NCBI GenBank assembly: GCA_938010045.1
Contig: CALLFZ010000010.1
Span: forward strand, 1-64,000
Length of the DNA: 64,000 nt
Reading direction: 5' to 3'
Source of the DNA: an uncultured bacterium
GTDB lineage: Bacteria > Verrucomicrobiota > Kiritimatiellia > PWTM01
Part shown: positions 8,392-18,018 of the stretch, in pieces
Layout of the letters: each line of letters begins with the position of its first letter
How positions within the stretch are numbered: the stretch's first letter is position 1
The notes under the pieces: model-generated
What the model was told of the DNA's origin: nothing
The model's database searches: none
What the model saw: the letters and a program-made list of their open reading frames with translations, nothing else
Position numbers and translations under genes: made by a program

Positions 8392-10509
8392 TCATGGTGC
8401 GGGCGAGAGGATGATCTCCTTGAGGCTGACGCCTCGAACGCGGGGGTGATTGCGCGTGAAGCTCAGCACATTCGTGCCGGAGCGCAGCGCAACCTCGACG
8501 GGATCGGTCCACCCCCATCGGCCGACCGTCTCGGGCAACGGAATCTCGACCGCCTCTGAAGCGCCGTTCACCGACAGCTGGAACGACTGCCCCCAGCTCG
8601 CGACGGCCACCTGCGCCGTCAGACGGTATCGCCCGCCGCGGGGCGCGATGACCTCGTACTCGAACGGCTCTTCGGGTCCGCTCCGGCTGTAATGAATCTG
8701 GGCGCCATTGGGGATGCTCTTGAGCCGGAGAATCTTCTTGGACTGCGGCCCGGGGCGGCGAAGCGCGATCGCCGGAATGTGGATCGCCCCTGTGCTATCC
8801 ACGGACACGGCCGCCGTGTGACCCACCGCCCCGCCGTCGGCCGCCACATCGCTGGTGGCATCGGCCTCGCCCAGTTCTGTGCCGACGGCCTCGAGGCGGC
8901 GCGCGCCGGCCTCTTCGATCATCATGCGTTGAAGGTCGAGCGAGACCCCGTACCAGAACCCTGGCGCTGTCGTCGCATTGGAACTGCCGTAGACCGGCGC
9001 CTCCCCGAACGCGTCACCGAGCCATTGCGCTCGCTTGACCCGCAGGAACTCCGCGCCCAACGCCCGCGCCTGGGTGGTCGCCAGAAAGTCCAGGTCGCGG
9101 CCATACCACGTGTGCGTCCATCCATGTCCCCAGTTGGCGCCGAGGCACACCACCCAGCCATCTGGCGTCCAGTGCACGAGCGCGGCGTGGCCCTTTTGCG
9201 GACGGGCCGTGGTGGGCACGCCAAAGGCGCGCAGGATGAACCGCCCAATGAACGCCCGCCGGCCGCACACGCCCCCGTTGAGCAGAATGTTTTGGTACTT
9301 TTGTAAATGCGGCCGGTCGTACTTCACGTCCTGCGAGCCATAGGGGATGTCCGTGCGCACGATCCCGACGTAACGCCAGCGAGCATCGGGATTGCGCACG
9401 TGGTCCGGCCGATACTCGCGCAGCATGGCCCGGCCCCACTCGAGGATCTCGTCCGGCTCGTCCCCGTCCACCACCCAGCGCAGGTCCCACACCTCGAGCC
9501 GCTCGAAAGCCGGGTCCAGCTCGCGGTTCAGAAACGCGCGCTCGAACTGAAGGTACCGCTTCACCGGATCCACAAACGGAGGCGCATTGGTCGCGGCGGC
9601 CGGATTGTCCTGTTTCACCGGCTCCGCGTGCACGAGCGCAACCGCGAGCGCCAAGCGCTGAAGCACCCCTTCGCGCGCGCGTGGGCTCGACGCCAAAATC
9701 GCGTCGTAGATCTCGATCGCCCGCTCATACCGCCCGCCACTGGCGCCATCCGCGACCAGCATCACGCGCAGCAGCGGAACGTCCTGCAGATACTCCTCGA
9801 GCCGGCGCGCACGGGCGGCATCCTGTTGTGCCCAGGCCGCCAGCCGCCGCGGCGTCGCCGCGCGAAGCACGGCGTGCTCCACCAACATCGGGTCGAGCCG
9901 GCTATCGCCCAACGCCGCGCTGAGCCCCGTCTCGCGCAGCGCAGCGCCCACGGCGCGGGTCGCCTCGGACAACTCCCGCTCCAGCACGGACACTCGCTCG
10001 CGCAGCGCCGCCGCTTGAGACTGGATCGCCTCGAATGCGCGCTGTCGTTCTTGAAGCTCGCGCTCCCCCGCCGCGCGATCCGCCTGCCACTTCTCGAGCG
10101 CGGTTTCTGCGGCACGTCGGCTCTCGGCGTCCGTCGCCGTCTCCAGGCGGCGACGCGCGGCCGCGATCTCCTGCTCCGCGCGCCGGCACCGGTTTCGAGC
10201 CTCGTCCAGCCGAGCACGGACCTCACCGAGCTGGTCGAGCTCCGATCGCGCGCGATCGAGTTGCGCGCGGGCGTGCGTTTCGCGCTCGCGCGCCGCCCGA
10301 TACGCGCCCCGCCGCGCTGCGTCGGTCGCGGGTGCCGACGCCCGGATCCGCGCCGCCAATTCCTCCCGTCTCGCCGTGAGGCGGTGCTCGATCGCGCGCC
10401 CCTCGTCGGTCAGCGCCGGCTCGCTGGAACTGCCCGGCGCCGCCCATCCCGGCACGACGGCCGACCATGCCGCTACACTCACGGATATGGCCTTCATCCG
10501 ACTTCGCAT
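8392..10509 (-). CDS. Exported coiled-coil protein with a transglutaminase-like domain
   Basis: 705 residues with an N-terminal signal segment (MKAISVSVAAWSAVVPGWAA; an internal ATG at 10497 is an alternative start). Residues ~35-190 are Ala/Arg/Glu-rich heptads predicted to form a long coiled coil. Residues ~380-480 look like a papain-fold/transglutaminase core: a cysteine in NGGVCGRRAF (C415), a histidine in QKGHAALVHW (H441) and an aromatic GANWGHGW stretch after them. The last ~110 residues resemble a beta-sandwich carbohydrate-binding or galactose-binding module (GRYRLTAQVAV, then GTNVLSFTRN). Such proteins are common and uncharacterised in PVC bacteria. A peptide- or glycan-crosslinking/cleaving role is a guess. 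It lies downstream of alaS on the same strand with a ~50-bp gap. Confidence 0.65.
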   Translation of the reverse strand: MRSRMKAISVSVAAWSAVVPGWAAPGSSSEPALTDEGRAIEHRLTARREELAARIRASAPATDAARRGAYRAARERETHARAQLDRARSELDQLGEVRARLDEARNRCRRAEQEIAAARRRLETATDAESRRAAETALEKWQADRAAGERELQERQRAFEAIQSQAAALRERVSVLERELSEATRAVGAALRETGLSAALGDSRLDPMLVEHAVLRAATPRRLAAWAQQDAARARRLEEYLQDVPLLRVMLVADGASGGRYERAIEIYDAILASSPRAREGVLQRLALAVALVHAEPVKQDNPAAATNAPPFVDPVKRYLQFERAFLNRELDPAFERLEVWDLRWVVDGDEPDEILEWGRAMLREYRPDHVRNPDARWRYVGIVRTDIPYGSQDVKYDRPHLQKYQNILLNGGVCGRRAFIGRFILRAFGVPTTARPQKGHAALVHWTPDGWVVCLGANWGHGWTHTWYGRDLDFLATTQARALGAEFLRVKRAQWLGDAFGEAPVYGSSNATTAPGFWYGVSLDLQRMMIEEAGARRLEAVGTELGEADATSDVAADGGAVGHTAAVSVDSTGAIHIPAIALRRPGPQSKKILRLKSIPNGAQIHYSRSGPEEPFEYEVIAPRGGRYRLTAQVAVASWGQSFQLSVNGASEAVEIPLPETVGRWGWTDPVEVALRSGTNVLSFTRNHPRVRGVSLKEIILSPAP

Positions 10510-10560
10510 GGGGTCAACCTCCGAATTTCGCCCGTCGCGCGCGGGGCGCGGACGGGCCGC

Positions 10561-13197
10561 TCAACCACCCACCAGCGCTTGCCGAACAATGTCCAACGCC
10601 GCGCCGACCGCGCTCTCCGCCTTCGCTCCGTCGCGGCCGCCCGCCTGCGCGCGCTCCGGCCGTCCGCCGCCCCCCCCGCCCGCGAGCTTCGCGATCGCGC
10701 CGGCAAGACGCCCCGCGTGCAGGCCTCGCTTCACGAGCGCGGGCGGCACGGCCACCGCAAAGGCCGCCTTGCCCTCGTTCGATGCCGCCAGCACGATCAC
10801 CGCCTCCGGCCGCCGGGCCGCGAGCATCTCCGCCGCCTGCTTCAGCGCCTCCGGCGACGCCTCGCCGACATATCCGTGCACCAGTGCCGCGCCACGGACC
10901 TCAACGGCCCGGTCCAACAGCTCCGCCGCGCGCGCCTGCACCGCCGCGGCCTCCGCCCCGCGCAGCGCCTTCTGCAGCTCGCGATGGTCCATCAGCAGCG
11001 CCGAGACCCGCTCCGGCACCTCGGCCGGACTCGCGCTGAGCAGACGACTCAGGGACTCCACCCTCTCCCGATCCGCGCGCGCCGCGGCCCACGCGACGTG
11101 CCCGCACAGCGCCTCGATTCGGCGGATGCCCGACGCGACCGACCCCTCCGACTCGATCCGAAACAGCCCGAGTTCGCCCGTGCGCCGCGCGTGCGTGCCA
11201 CCGCACAGTTCTTTCGAAACCCCTTCGACATCGACCACCCGCACGATCTCGCCATATTTCTCGTCGAACACCGCGACAATATCCGTTCCGGCCACGTCGC
11301 TCAGAGCCATCTCGTACGTGCGGACCGGCCGGTCATCCAGGATCCAAAGGTTCACCTGCTCCTCGATCCGCCGCAGCGTCTCCGCCGGCACCGCCTCGAA
11401 CCACGTGAAGTCGAACCGGAGCCGCTCCGGTCCCACCCACGAGCCCGCCTGCTTGACCTCGGCACCGACGAACCGCCGGAGCGCCGCGTTGAGCAGGTGC
11501 GTGCCGGTGTGGTGCCGCATCGTGGCGCGGCGCCGCTCCTCGTCCACCTCCGCACGCACCCGCGCGCCCTCCACGATGCGCCCGCGCACCACCCGCCCAC
11601 GGTGCAGCACGATGCCCGCGGCGGGTTTCTGAGTGTCATACACCTCGAACCCACCGTCCGCGCTCTCGATGCGCCCACGGTCGCCGATCTGTCCGCCCGC
11701 CTCGCCGTAGAACGGCGTCTCATCCAGCAGAATCTCGCCCTCCTGCCCCTCCTCCAACGCGGCCGCACGGCCCGCCGGCCCAAGAATCGCGCGCACCGTG
11801 GCCTCGCACGCCAGCCGGTCGTAGCCGATGAACCGGCACGCCAGTCCCTCCGCCGCAAGCGCCGCAACTTGGTCCGCTGCCGTCCCATCCGCGGCGCGGC
11901 GCGCCGCCCGCGCGCGCTCGCGCTGCGCGTTCATCTCGCGCTCAAACTCCGCCTCGTCCACCGCCAGACCCCGCTCGGCCGCCATCAGACGCGTGAGATC
12001 GATCGGAAATCCGTACGTGTCGTAGAGCCGGAACGCCTCGGCGCCCGGAAACACCGTCCGGCCGGTGCTCCGCGCTGCCGTCGCCGCCGCCTCGAACAGC
12101 TCAAGCCCACGATCGAGCGTCGCCTCGAACGATTCCTCCTCCGCGCGCAGCACCCGCAGAATCGTCTCCCGCCGCCGGCCCAGCTCCGGAAATGCATCGC
12201 CCATCACCTCCTCGAGCACCGGCACCAGCCCGCCGAGAAACGGTTCCCGAAACCCCAACCGTCGCCCGAATCGCGCCGCGCGCCGCAGCAGACGCCGCAC
12301 CACGTAGCCGCGGCCCTCGTTCGACGGCATCACGCCATCCGCAATCGCGAACGCGAGCGCCCGGACGTGGTCCGCGATGACGCGCATCGCGACCGCATCT
12401 TCGCCCTCGTACGGCCGGCCACTCCGCTCGCGCAGCGCTCCGATCAGCGACGAGAAAATGTCCGTGTCGTAGTTCGATGTCGTCCGCTGCAGCACCGCCG
12501 TGATGCGCTCGAAGCCCATCCCCGTGTCCACGTGTTTGCTCGGCAACTCCTCGAGCCGGCCGTCGGCTCGCCGGTTGTACTGGATGAAGACGAGGTTCCA
12601 GACCTCGATGACCTCCGGCGTGCCGGCATTGACGAGCTCTGGCCCCGCGCCACCCGCGGTTCGGTCGAAGTGGATCTCTGAGCACGGACCACACGGCCCG
12701 GTGTCGCCCATCTCCCAAAAGTTGTCCTTCTCGCCGAACCGCAAGACGTGCGAGGGGTCCACGTCGGTCACCTCGCGCCAGAGCGCCGCCGCCTCGTCAT
12801 CGTCGCGGAAGACCGTCGCCCATAGCCGCTCCCGCGGCAGCTCCCAGACCTTCGTGAGCAGCTCCCAAGCCCAAGCAATCGCCTCGCGCTTGTAGTAGTC
12901 GCCGAATGACCAATTGCCGAGCATCTCGAAGAACGTGTGGTGATAGGTGTCGCGCCCGACCTCCTCGAGGTCGTTATGCTTGCCGCTCACGCGGATGCAC
13001 TTCTGCGTGTTCGCGACCCGCCGCGCCGCGGGCTCGCGAGCGCCGAGAAAGATGTCCTTGAACTGGTTCATGCCCGCGTTCGTGAAGAGCAGTGTCGGAT
13101 CGTGCGGCAGCACCACGGGCGAGCTCGGCACGATCTCGTGCCCCTTGGACCGGAAGAATTCGAGAAACGAGCGGCGGATCTCCCGCGATGTCATCAT
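10561..13197 (-). CDS. alaS: Alanyl-tRNA synthetase
   Basis: 878 residues from ATG 13197, which has GGAG eight bases upstream; the frame is open for 13 more codons. It charges tRNA-Ala with alanine. The class II catalytic core opens with SREIRRSFLEFFRSKGHE and FTNAGMNQFKDIFLG. The editing domain carries the zinc-binding HTGTHLL and CGGTHARRTGELG motifs that hydrolyse mischarged Ser/Gly-tRNA. The C-terminus is a glycine-rich DHHA1-type C-Ala domain. Length is normal for bacteria and all key residues are present, so it should be functional. A plausible promoter lies just upstream. Confidence 0.97.
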   Translation of the reverse strand: MMTSREIRRSFLEFFRSKGHEIVPSSPVVLPHDPTLLFTNAGMNQFKDIFLGAREPAARRVANTQKCIRVSGKHNDLEEVGRDTYHHTFFEMLGNWSFGDYYKREAIAWAWELLTKVWELPRERLWATVFRDDDEAAALWREVTDVDPSHVLRFGEKDNFWEMGDTGPCGPCSEIHFDRTAGGAGPELVNAGTPEVIEVWNLVFIQYNRRADGRLEELPSKHVDTGMGFERITAVLQRTTSNYDTDIFSSLIGALRERSGRPYEGEDAVAMRVIADHVRALAFAIADGVMPSNEGRGYVVRRLLRRAARFGRRLGFREPFLGGLVPVLEEVMGDAFPELGRRRETILRVLRAEEESFEATLDRGLELFEAAATAARSTGRTVFPGAEAFRLYDTYGFPIDLTRLMAAERGLAVDEAEFEREMNAQRERARAARRAADGTAADQVAALAAEGLACRFIGYDRLACEATVRAILGPAGRAAALEEGQEGEILLDETPFYGEAGGQIGDRGRIESADGGFEVYDTQKPAAGIVLHRGRVVRGRIVEGARVRAEVDEERRRATMRHHTGTHLLNAALRRFVGAEVKQAGSWVGPERLRFDFTWFEAVPAETLRRIEEQVNLWILDDRPVRTYEMALSDVAGTDIVAVFDEKYGEIVRVVDVEGVSKELCGGTHARRTGELGLFRIESEGSVASGIRRIEALCGHVAWAAARADRERVESLSRLLSASPAEVPERVSALLMDHRELQKALRGAEAAAVQARAAELLDRAVEVRGAALVHGYVGEASPEALKQAAEMLAARRPEAVIVLAASNEGKAAFAVAVPPALVKRGLHAGRLAGAIAKLAGGGGGGRPERAQAGGRDGAKAESAVGAALDIVRQALVGG

Positions 13198-13231
13198 ACT
13201 GAAGTCTCCACGCACAACATTTGAACCCATC

Positions 13232-13260
13232 ATCATACATGGTCACCCCTTCGCCCCCAA
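13232..13260 (-). promoter_or_regulatory. Candidate promoter of alaS
   Basis: On the minus strand, TTGGGG (13260-13255) and TATGAT (13237-13232) are separated by 17 bp, a sigma70-like arrangement. They lie about 35 bp upstream of the alaS start. Motif match only; no transcription data. Confidence 0.35.
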
Positions 13261-13534
13261 ATCGCGCCCGCGTGGCCGTGACGGCGTGCGCCACGTCTGG
13301 TTCGCCGGCGTGCCTGCCCGTCTTCGCCCAGTCGGGGCGCTCGGCCGCGTCGCGAGAGGGCGGGTCGCTTGCAGCCCATCTCGGATGGCGAGGCGGCGAT
13401 TCCTCCCGCTCGGCGTGGCCGCCCCATTCGACCGCCGCGCGGCGTTGCGCGCGACGATGCCGCGCGATTGAGATACAATTGCTTGTGCGGCACCGGCGCG
13501 CGCTCGGGACACCGCTGAACCGCGGGAGTCCACC

Positions 13535-14288
13535 ATGAGAAGTACGCCGTGGCGTGCCACCCTCCCGATGACGTCGCTGGCGGCCGCAGGGGCGCCGGCC
13601 GCGGACGTGCCGGCCCGGTACGCCATACCGAGGCCAGACCATCGGATTGCGTTCCGACGGGACGAGGTGGCGATCGCGCGGTACCACTACGCCCCCGACC
13701 TGCGCCGGCCGTTCATCGTTCCGGGGATCGGTGCCATCGGTGCCTCGGGCCGGCCACTCACGCGCAGGGGCCATCCGCACGACTCGGTGGAGCACGCCCA
13801 CCACACTTCGATGGGAATCTCCCCCCATCGGCCGCGGGCGCAAAACTGTGGGAGGAGCGGCCCGGCCTCGCGCACATCGTGCACCGTCGCATCGAACGGC
13901 GGACCGACGGCCCCGACGAAGCGGCGCTCGTCGCCCACAACGAGTGGCTCGGCACGAGCGGCGCGCCGGCGCGCCGGGAGCGTCGTCGCGCCACCGCTCG
14001 GCATCCTCGGCGTACGAGTCGCCAAGACGATGAGCGTGCGCAACGGCGGCGCACGATCCGCAGCTCCGAGGGCGACGTGAACGAGGCCGGCATCTTCCAT
14101 CAACCCGCGCGCTGGGTGGACGACTCCGAGCCGGTGGCGCCGGGCGTGAGCGAGGGGCTCACGCGCATGAACCACCACCATCCTCCGAATCACCCGGCGT
14201 GTTCCACGTCCGCACCGACGGGGCAATGGAACCGTGTCTGACGATCCGCGGCCCGATCGCGGTTCCCCGCGAAGTGGCGCCGATCTGA
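13535..14288 (+). pseudogene. Frameshifted PmoA-like (DUF6807) protein
   Basis: A GGGAG site precedes ATG 13535. Frame 1 reads to ~13825 and contains RRPFIVPGIGAIGASGRPLT and HPHDSVEHAHHTSMGIS, the strand-and-histidine pattern typical of the PmoA-like family (RPYxxP...TR...DHPHHRS). Similarity then moves to a second frame: LWEERPGLAHIVHRR, AHNEWL, and IRSSEGDVNEAGIFHQPARW with WVDDSEPV. It moves to a third frame near 14195: VFHVRTDGAMEPCLTIRG to the stop at 14286-14288. At least two frameshifts, and an apparent deletion before IRSSEGD, break the gene. The intact family is a secreted or lipid-anchored protein often found with sugar-degradation and DUF1080 genes in PVC bacteria; here a DUF1080 gene lies 2 kb away. 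Confidence 0.65.
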
Positions 14289-14305
14289 GGAACGGCCCGT
14301 CCCGC

Positions 14306-15727
14306 TCAGCGCGGCGCAAGGTGGGCGCGCAGCGCGTACGCAAGCGAGTTCAGCGGGCGCATCCGGTCCAACAGCTCCCACCAAGGCTCATAGGTGTTGC
14401 TCACGATGCCCTTGTTCGAGTCGCGGTTGGAAGGATCGGCGCGCGCGTCGGACGGATCGTTGTCCATGTACTTGAACCAGTGCCAGCCGACGCCGTCGGG
14501 CGAGGCGAGCAACGCGAGCGCGAAGTTCTGATCGAACAGGCCGCGATCACGTTGCGTCCGCACGGTCCAGCCCGCGCCGGTGATGTTGTCGAGGCCCGAG
14601 TCCATACCCTTCGCGTACCACTCGGTGATGATGACGGGACGGCCCGCCGCGGCAGCCCACGCCGACAGGCGCGCCGCGTCGGGCGTCCACACGCCATACC
14701 AGTTCACCGAGATCACGTCGGCGTACCGGCCGGCGGCGCGGAACAGCTCCATGCGGTGGAGATCCGCGCCATCGACTCTCGACCCGAGATCGAGATGACC
14801 GGGCGCGGCCACTCGGATGGCCTCCGCACAGATCGCGAAATACCGATCGGCCAGATGCTCGCGAAACGCGGTCCGCGCCTCGGCGCTCCACGAGCCGTCC
14901 AGCTCAGCCCGGAGCCCGCGCTCGCGCACCCAGCGCTGGGCCTCCTCGCGGCCCGGACTGCCCGCCGGCAACGCAAGGTGGCGATCGAGCGCGTCGGTGG
15001 GAAACGGCAGCTCGTTGTCGGAGAAGTGGCCGATGCAGTACGGATCGTCGCGGATCGGCGCGAGCAATTCGACGGCGCGCCGCCGCGCGCATTCGGCGAA
15101 CCGCGGATCGAACACCGGGATGCAGTTGTTGCTGAAGGCGAGGTGGCCGGCCACTTGCCAGGCGCCGTTGAACGTCTGACCGAACGAGCCGATGAGGCGG
15201 AGCTGGGTCATGTAGGGCAGCGGCTCGGACACGACGCGCAGGCGGGTGTGATCGGACCAGCCCGCCAGCGTAGTGAAGCCGTTCGTGCGGAGCAGTTGGG
15301 TCGTCGCTGCGGCCCACGCGCGCTCGTCCCCAAACCGACGACGCATCGCCTCATCCGCGCGGGGCGTGCGGTTCATCGCGACGCTGCACACGCCCACGCT
15401 ATACCACTCGCTGCCGTCGGGATCGACCATCGTCCAGCGCGAGCCGAGCCGCTGCACGCGGAAGCGGCCCGGCGGTGCCATCACGCGGTCGGCCCGCCCA
15501 CCCCACCGATTCCGCGGCGGCTCGCGCAGACTCGCCACGCCGTCGCCCCCGGCCCGCGTGCGCGTCTTCTGAATCTGCCACTCCGCGTCCGTCGTGCGCC
15601 GTTTGACCTCCACCCGCTCCACCGGCGCATCCGCGCTGAGCCGGGAGGGATCGTCCGACGCGCCGGCGGTCGCGGCGATGAGACGGAGCGCGGCCGCGGC
15701 ACTGCGCGCCGCCCGCCGGCATTTCAT
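14306..15727 (-). CDS. Exported glycoside hydrolase, GH50/agarase-like (clan GH-A)
   Basis: 473 residues from ATG 15727, which overlaps the DUF1080 stop (ATGA). The N-terminus is basic then hydrophobic (AARSAAAALRLIAATAGA), consistent with export. A (beta/alpha)8 domain shows the features of GH50-like enzymes: DPDGSEWYSVGVCSV at the first strand, an N-E acid/base motif in HFSDNELPF (E239), and a nucleophile-type glutamate in IITEWYAKGMDSG (E369). The end contains VGWHWFKYMDND, which resembles the substrate-binding end of agarase-like barrels. It probably hydrolyses a galactan-like or other beta-linked polysaccharide. GH-A membership is fairly secure; the specific family and substrate are not. 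Confidence 0.65.
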   Translation of the reverse strand: MKCRRAARSAAAALRLIAATAGASDDPSRLSADAPVERVEVKRRTTDAEWQIQKTRTRAGGDGVASLREPPRNRWGGRADRVMAPPGRFRVQRLGSRWTMVDPDGSEWYSVGVCSVAMNRTPRADEAMRRRFGDERAWAAATTQLLRTNGFTTLAGWSDHTRLRVVSEPLPYMTQLRLIGSFGQTFNGAWQVAGHLAFSNNCIPVFDPRFAECARRRAVELLAPIRDDPYCIGHFSDNELPFPTDALDRHLALPAGSPGREEAQRWVRERGLRAELDGSWSAEARTAFREHLADRYFAICAEAIRVAAPGHLDLGSRVDGADLHRMELFRAAGRYADVISVNWYGVWTPDAARLSAWAAAAGRPVIITEWYAKGMDSGLDNITGAGWTVRTQRDRGLFDQNFALALLASPDGVGWHWFKYMDNDPSDARADPSNRDSNKGIVSNTYEPWWELLDRMRPLNSLAYALRAHLAPR

Positions 15728-16407
15728 CGCGACTCGGCAATCCGGATGTTCCGCCAGCGCACCTCGAGGCCCCCCTCCTTGTGGCTGTGCACCTGGAAGC
15801 CGATGAACCCGCGGGCGACGCGGCCATCGCGGACGTCCACCCGCAGCTCGCCGTTCAGCCACGTGCGAATGTGATCGCCGCGGCACTCGACGCGCACCTG
15901 GTTCCAGTCCTCCACCTTCGTCAGCCGTCGCCCCTGCGCGGTGAATGCCGCGCCCTCACCGCCGCCGAAGCCCGGAAAGATCCATCCGCGGCATCCCTCC
16001 TCATAGAGACCCGCGCTCCAGAACCGCGCGCGCGCCGGATCGTTGTCAATCTCGACCTGGTAACCGTGGACCCGGCCGGCCGGCACCTTGATCGTCTTGC
16101 CCGCGTGCGGCACTTCGACTGGAGTCTCGAAGCACTGGCTGCGAATCTGCACGCCGGAGTTCAACTTCGGGTCCACCTTGTACTCGTACTCGAGCACGAA
16201 GTCACTGTACTCGCCGGGCGGACACAGAAACGAGTTTGCCTGGCCTGGGACAGTGACGCCGACCAGGCAGCCGTCCTCGATGCGAAACTTCGCGTGGCCG
16301 CCCCGCAGCACCCAACCGTTGGTCGAGACACCGTCGAAGAGCGGTCGAAACTCCGCAGCGCCCGCCAGCCCCGCGCCCGCCAACATGATGACCGCGATCC
16401 CGTTCAT
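15724..16407 (-). CDS. DUF1080 (3-keto-disaccharide hydrolase/LamG-like) exported protein
   Basis: 227 residues from ATG 16407, with AGGAG eight bases upstream and a signal peptide (IAVIMLAGAGLAGAAEF). The family signature is clear: FRPLFDGVSTNGWVLRGG at the N-terminus, then SDFVLEYEYKVDPKLNSGV, GYQVEIDNDPARA, DWNQVRVECRGD, TWLNGE and GFIGFQVH near the end. This is a single concanavalin-like beta-sandwich. Family members have been linked to hydrolysis of 3-keto-glucosides; many remain unassigned and may bind polysaccharide. It is translationally coupled to the downstream GH50-like hydrolase, so both probably act on the same extracellular sugar polymer. The 150 bp between it and the divergent tolC-like gene must hold both promoters. 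Confidence 0.88.
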   Translation of the reverse strand: MNGIAVIMLAGAGLAGAAEFRPLFDGVSTNGWVLRGGHAKFRIEDGCLVGVTVPGQANSFLCPPGEYSDFVLEYEYKVDPKLNSGVQIRSQCFETPVEVPHAGKTIKVPAGRVHGYQVEIDNDPARARFWSAGLYEEGCRGWIFPGFGGGEGAAFTAQGRRLTKVEDWNQVRVECRGDHIRTWLNGELRVDVRDGRVARGFIGFQVHSHKEGGLEVRWRNIRIAESR

Positions 16408-16557
16408 GGTAGACACTCCTTTCCGTGTGGATCTGATCCAGGCCAATCCTATCGCAGGCCCACGAGGTCGGCGAGGCGCCTCCGCGTGCAGCGGCGGCGC
16501 GGGCGGCCCGTTGCGCGGCCGATCCGCGGCGCGCATACTGGGCGCGGGTTAGATTCG

Positions 16558-18018
16558 ATGGCGACCCACGTCCAGTCCGCGGCGGCCATCGCGCGCGCCC
16601 CCTCGCTCGGCCGGCGCTGGCGCCCTCTCTGCGTCGCGGGCGGCGCGGTCATCCTCGCTGTGGAGGCCTGCGCCGCCGAGGGCGCCGGCCCGCCGCTCAC
16701 GCTCGATGAGGCCATCGCACTCGCGCTCGCGCACAACCGGGCCCTCGCCAACGCGCAACTGCAGCTCGTGCGCCGCGCGCTGGACGTCGAGGCCGCGCGA
16801 CGGCAGTTCGACCCCACCGTCTCGCCGGTCGCGCAGGGTCTGGGTCTGGGCGCCGACCGCCAGTGGACGCTGGGCGTGCAGATCGTGCAGCCCACCCGCA
16901 TCGGCACACGATGGAACGCCTCGGCCGCGATGGTGAACCGCGAAGGCGCGGGGGCGGACGAGCGCACGATCTCGATCGGCATCGAACAGCCACTGTTTCG
17001 GCGGTTTGGACGCGAGGTCCACGAAGCGGCCCTGGCCGAGGGGCGCGAACAGTACGAGGCCGAGCGGCGGCACTGGGAGCAGCAGCGCGCGGATCTGGTG
17101 CTGCGCGTGGTGGAGTGCATCGAATCGCTCGTCCGCCTCGACGCGCAGCTCGACCTGGAGCGCGGGCGAGCGGCGCGGCTCGATAGTCTCGTGCGGCTCG
17201 TGCGGCTTCGCGAACGGCAGGGCCGCTCCACGCTCGCGGATGTGCTCCGCATGGAGCAGTCGGTCGAGGAAGCCCGCGCGCGCATCGTGGAGCTCGAAGA
17301 ACGGCGCGAGACGCGCCGGCGAGAGTTCGCGGACCTGCTCGGCGTGGCGCGGCCGCCGGATCAGGCGCTCGAACCGCCGCCCCGACTCGACGCGCCGCTC
17401 CCCTCGCCGGAGGCCGCGGTCGCGATCGCACTTTCGAACCGGCTCGACCTCGCGCAGGCCGAGGCAGACGCCGAAGCCGCGCGCCGGCGCGGACGGCTCG
17501 CGCAGCGCCGGCGGTGGCCGGACGTCGCGCTGAGCATCGCGTTGCGCCGCACGCTGTACGATTTGCCAGCAGCGTCGTTCGGCGATGACGACCGGACGGA
17601 CTGGTTCGCGGGGCTGTCGTTCGACGGCTTCCCCTGGCGCGCGACCGACCGCATCGCGCGCCAGCAAGCCCAGGTGGATGAAGTGGCCGCGGATGAGGTG
17701 GTCGCAATGCGCCGCGACACCATCGCGCGTCAGGTGCTCGATGCGCTCTCGTTCTGCCGCCGTGCCGCCTCCGAGGCGGCGATCGCGGCGCGCAACCGCG
17801 AGCTCGCCGAGGCGCACCTGAAACTGGCCCGACGGCTGTACGAGACGGGGCGCGGCGACGCGTTTTCGCTGGCGGACGGCGAGACGCGCCACGCGGCGGC
17901 ATTGCAGCGTGCGGTCGAAACGGCCTCGACCGAGCGGCTGGCGGTCTACGCGCTGCGCCACACGCTCGGAACGCTCGTCGAGCACCCAGCCGAACTGAGA
18001 CCCGCCGGCGGGCGATGA
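16558..18018 (+). CDS. TolC-like outer-membrane efflux protein
   Basis: 486 residues from ATG 16558. After a signal segment (CVAGGAVILAVEACAAE) comes the typical start of the outer-membrane factor family: PPLTLDEAIALALAHNRALA, followed by long Ala/Arg/Glu helices. The duplicated helical hairpin layout is visible because the LxxAIxxALxxR pattern recurs at PEAAVAIALSNRLDLAQAEA. It would form the trimeric outer-membrane exit duct. It is the first gene of a four-gene operon in which every junction overlaps by four bases: TolC-like, HlyD-like adaptor, MacB-like ATPase and MacB-like permease. No cargo gene is adjacent. Confidence 0.85.
   Translation: MATHVQSAAAIARAPSLGRRWRPLCVAGGAVILAVEACAAEGAGPPLTLDEAIALALAHNRALANAQLQLVRRALDVEAARRQFDPTVSPVAQGLGLGADRQWTLGVQIVQPTRIGTRWNASAAMVNREGAGADERTISIGIEQPLFRRFGREVHEAALAEGREQYEAERRHWEQQRADLVLRVVECIESLVRLDAQLDLERGRAARLDSLVRLVRLRERQGRSTLADVLRMEQSVEEARARIVELEERRETRRREFADLLGVARPPDQALEPPPRLDAPLPSPEAAVAIALSNRLDLAQAEADAEAARRRGRLAQRRRWPDVALSIALRRTLYDLPAASFGDDDRTDWFAGLSFDGFPWRATDRIARQQAQVDEVAADEVVAMRRDTIARQVLDALSFCRRAASEAAIAARNRELAEAHLKLARRLYETGRGDAFSLADGETRHAAALQRAVETASTERLAVYALRHTLGTLVEHPAELRPAGGR

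Noticed and set aside
9307-12681. 1124-codon plus-strand open frame
   Set aside because: Antisense to the transglutaminase-like gene and alaS; an effect of GC-rich codon usage with no family similarity.
13474-13479. TACAAT as a -10 box for the PmoA-like pseudogene
   Set aside because: No matching -35 at 16-18 bp; too weak to list.
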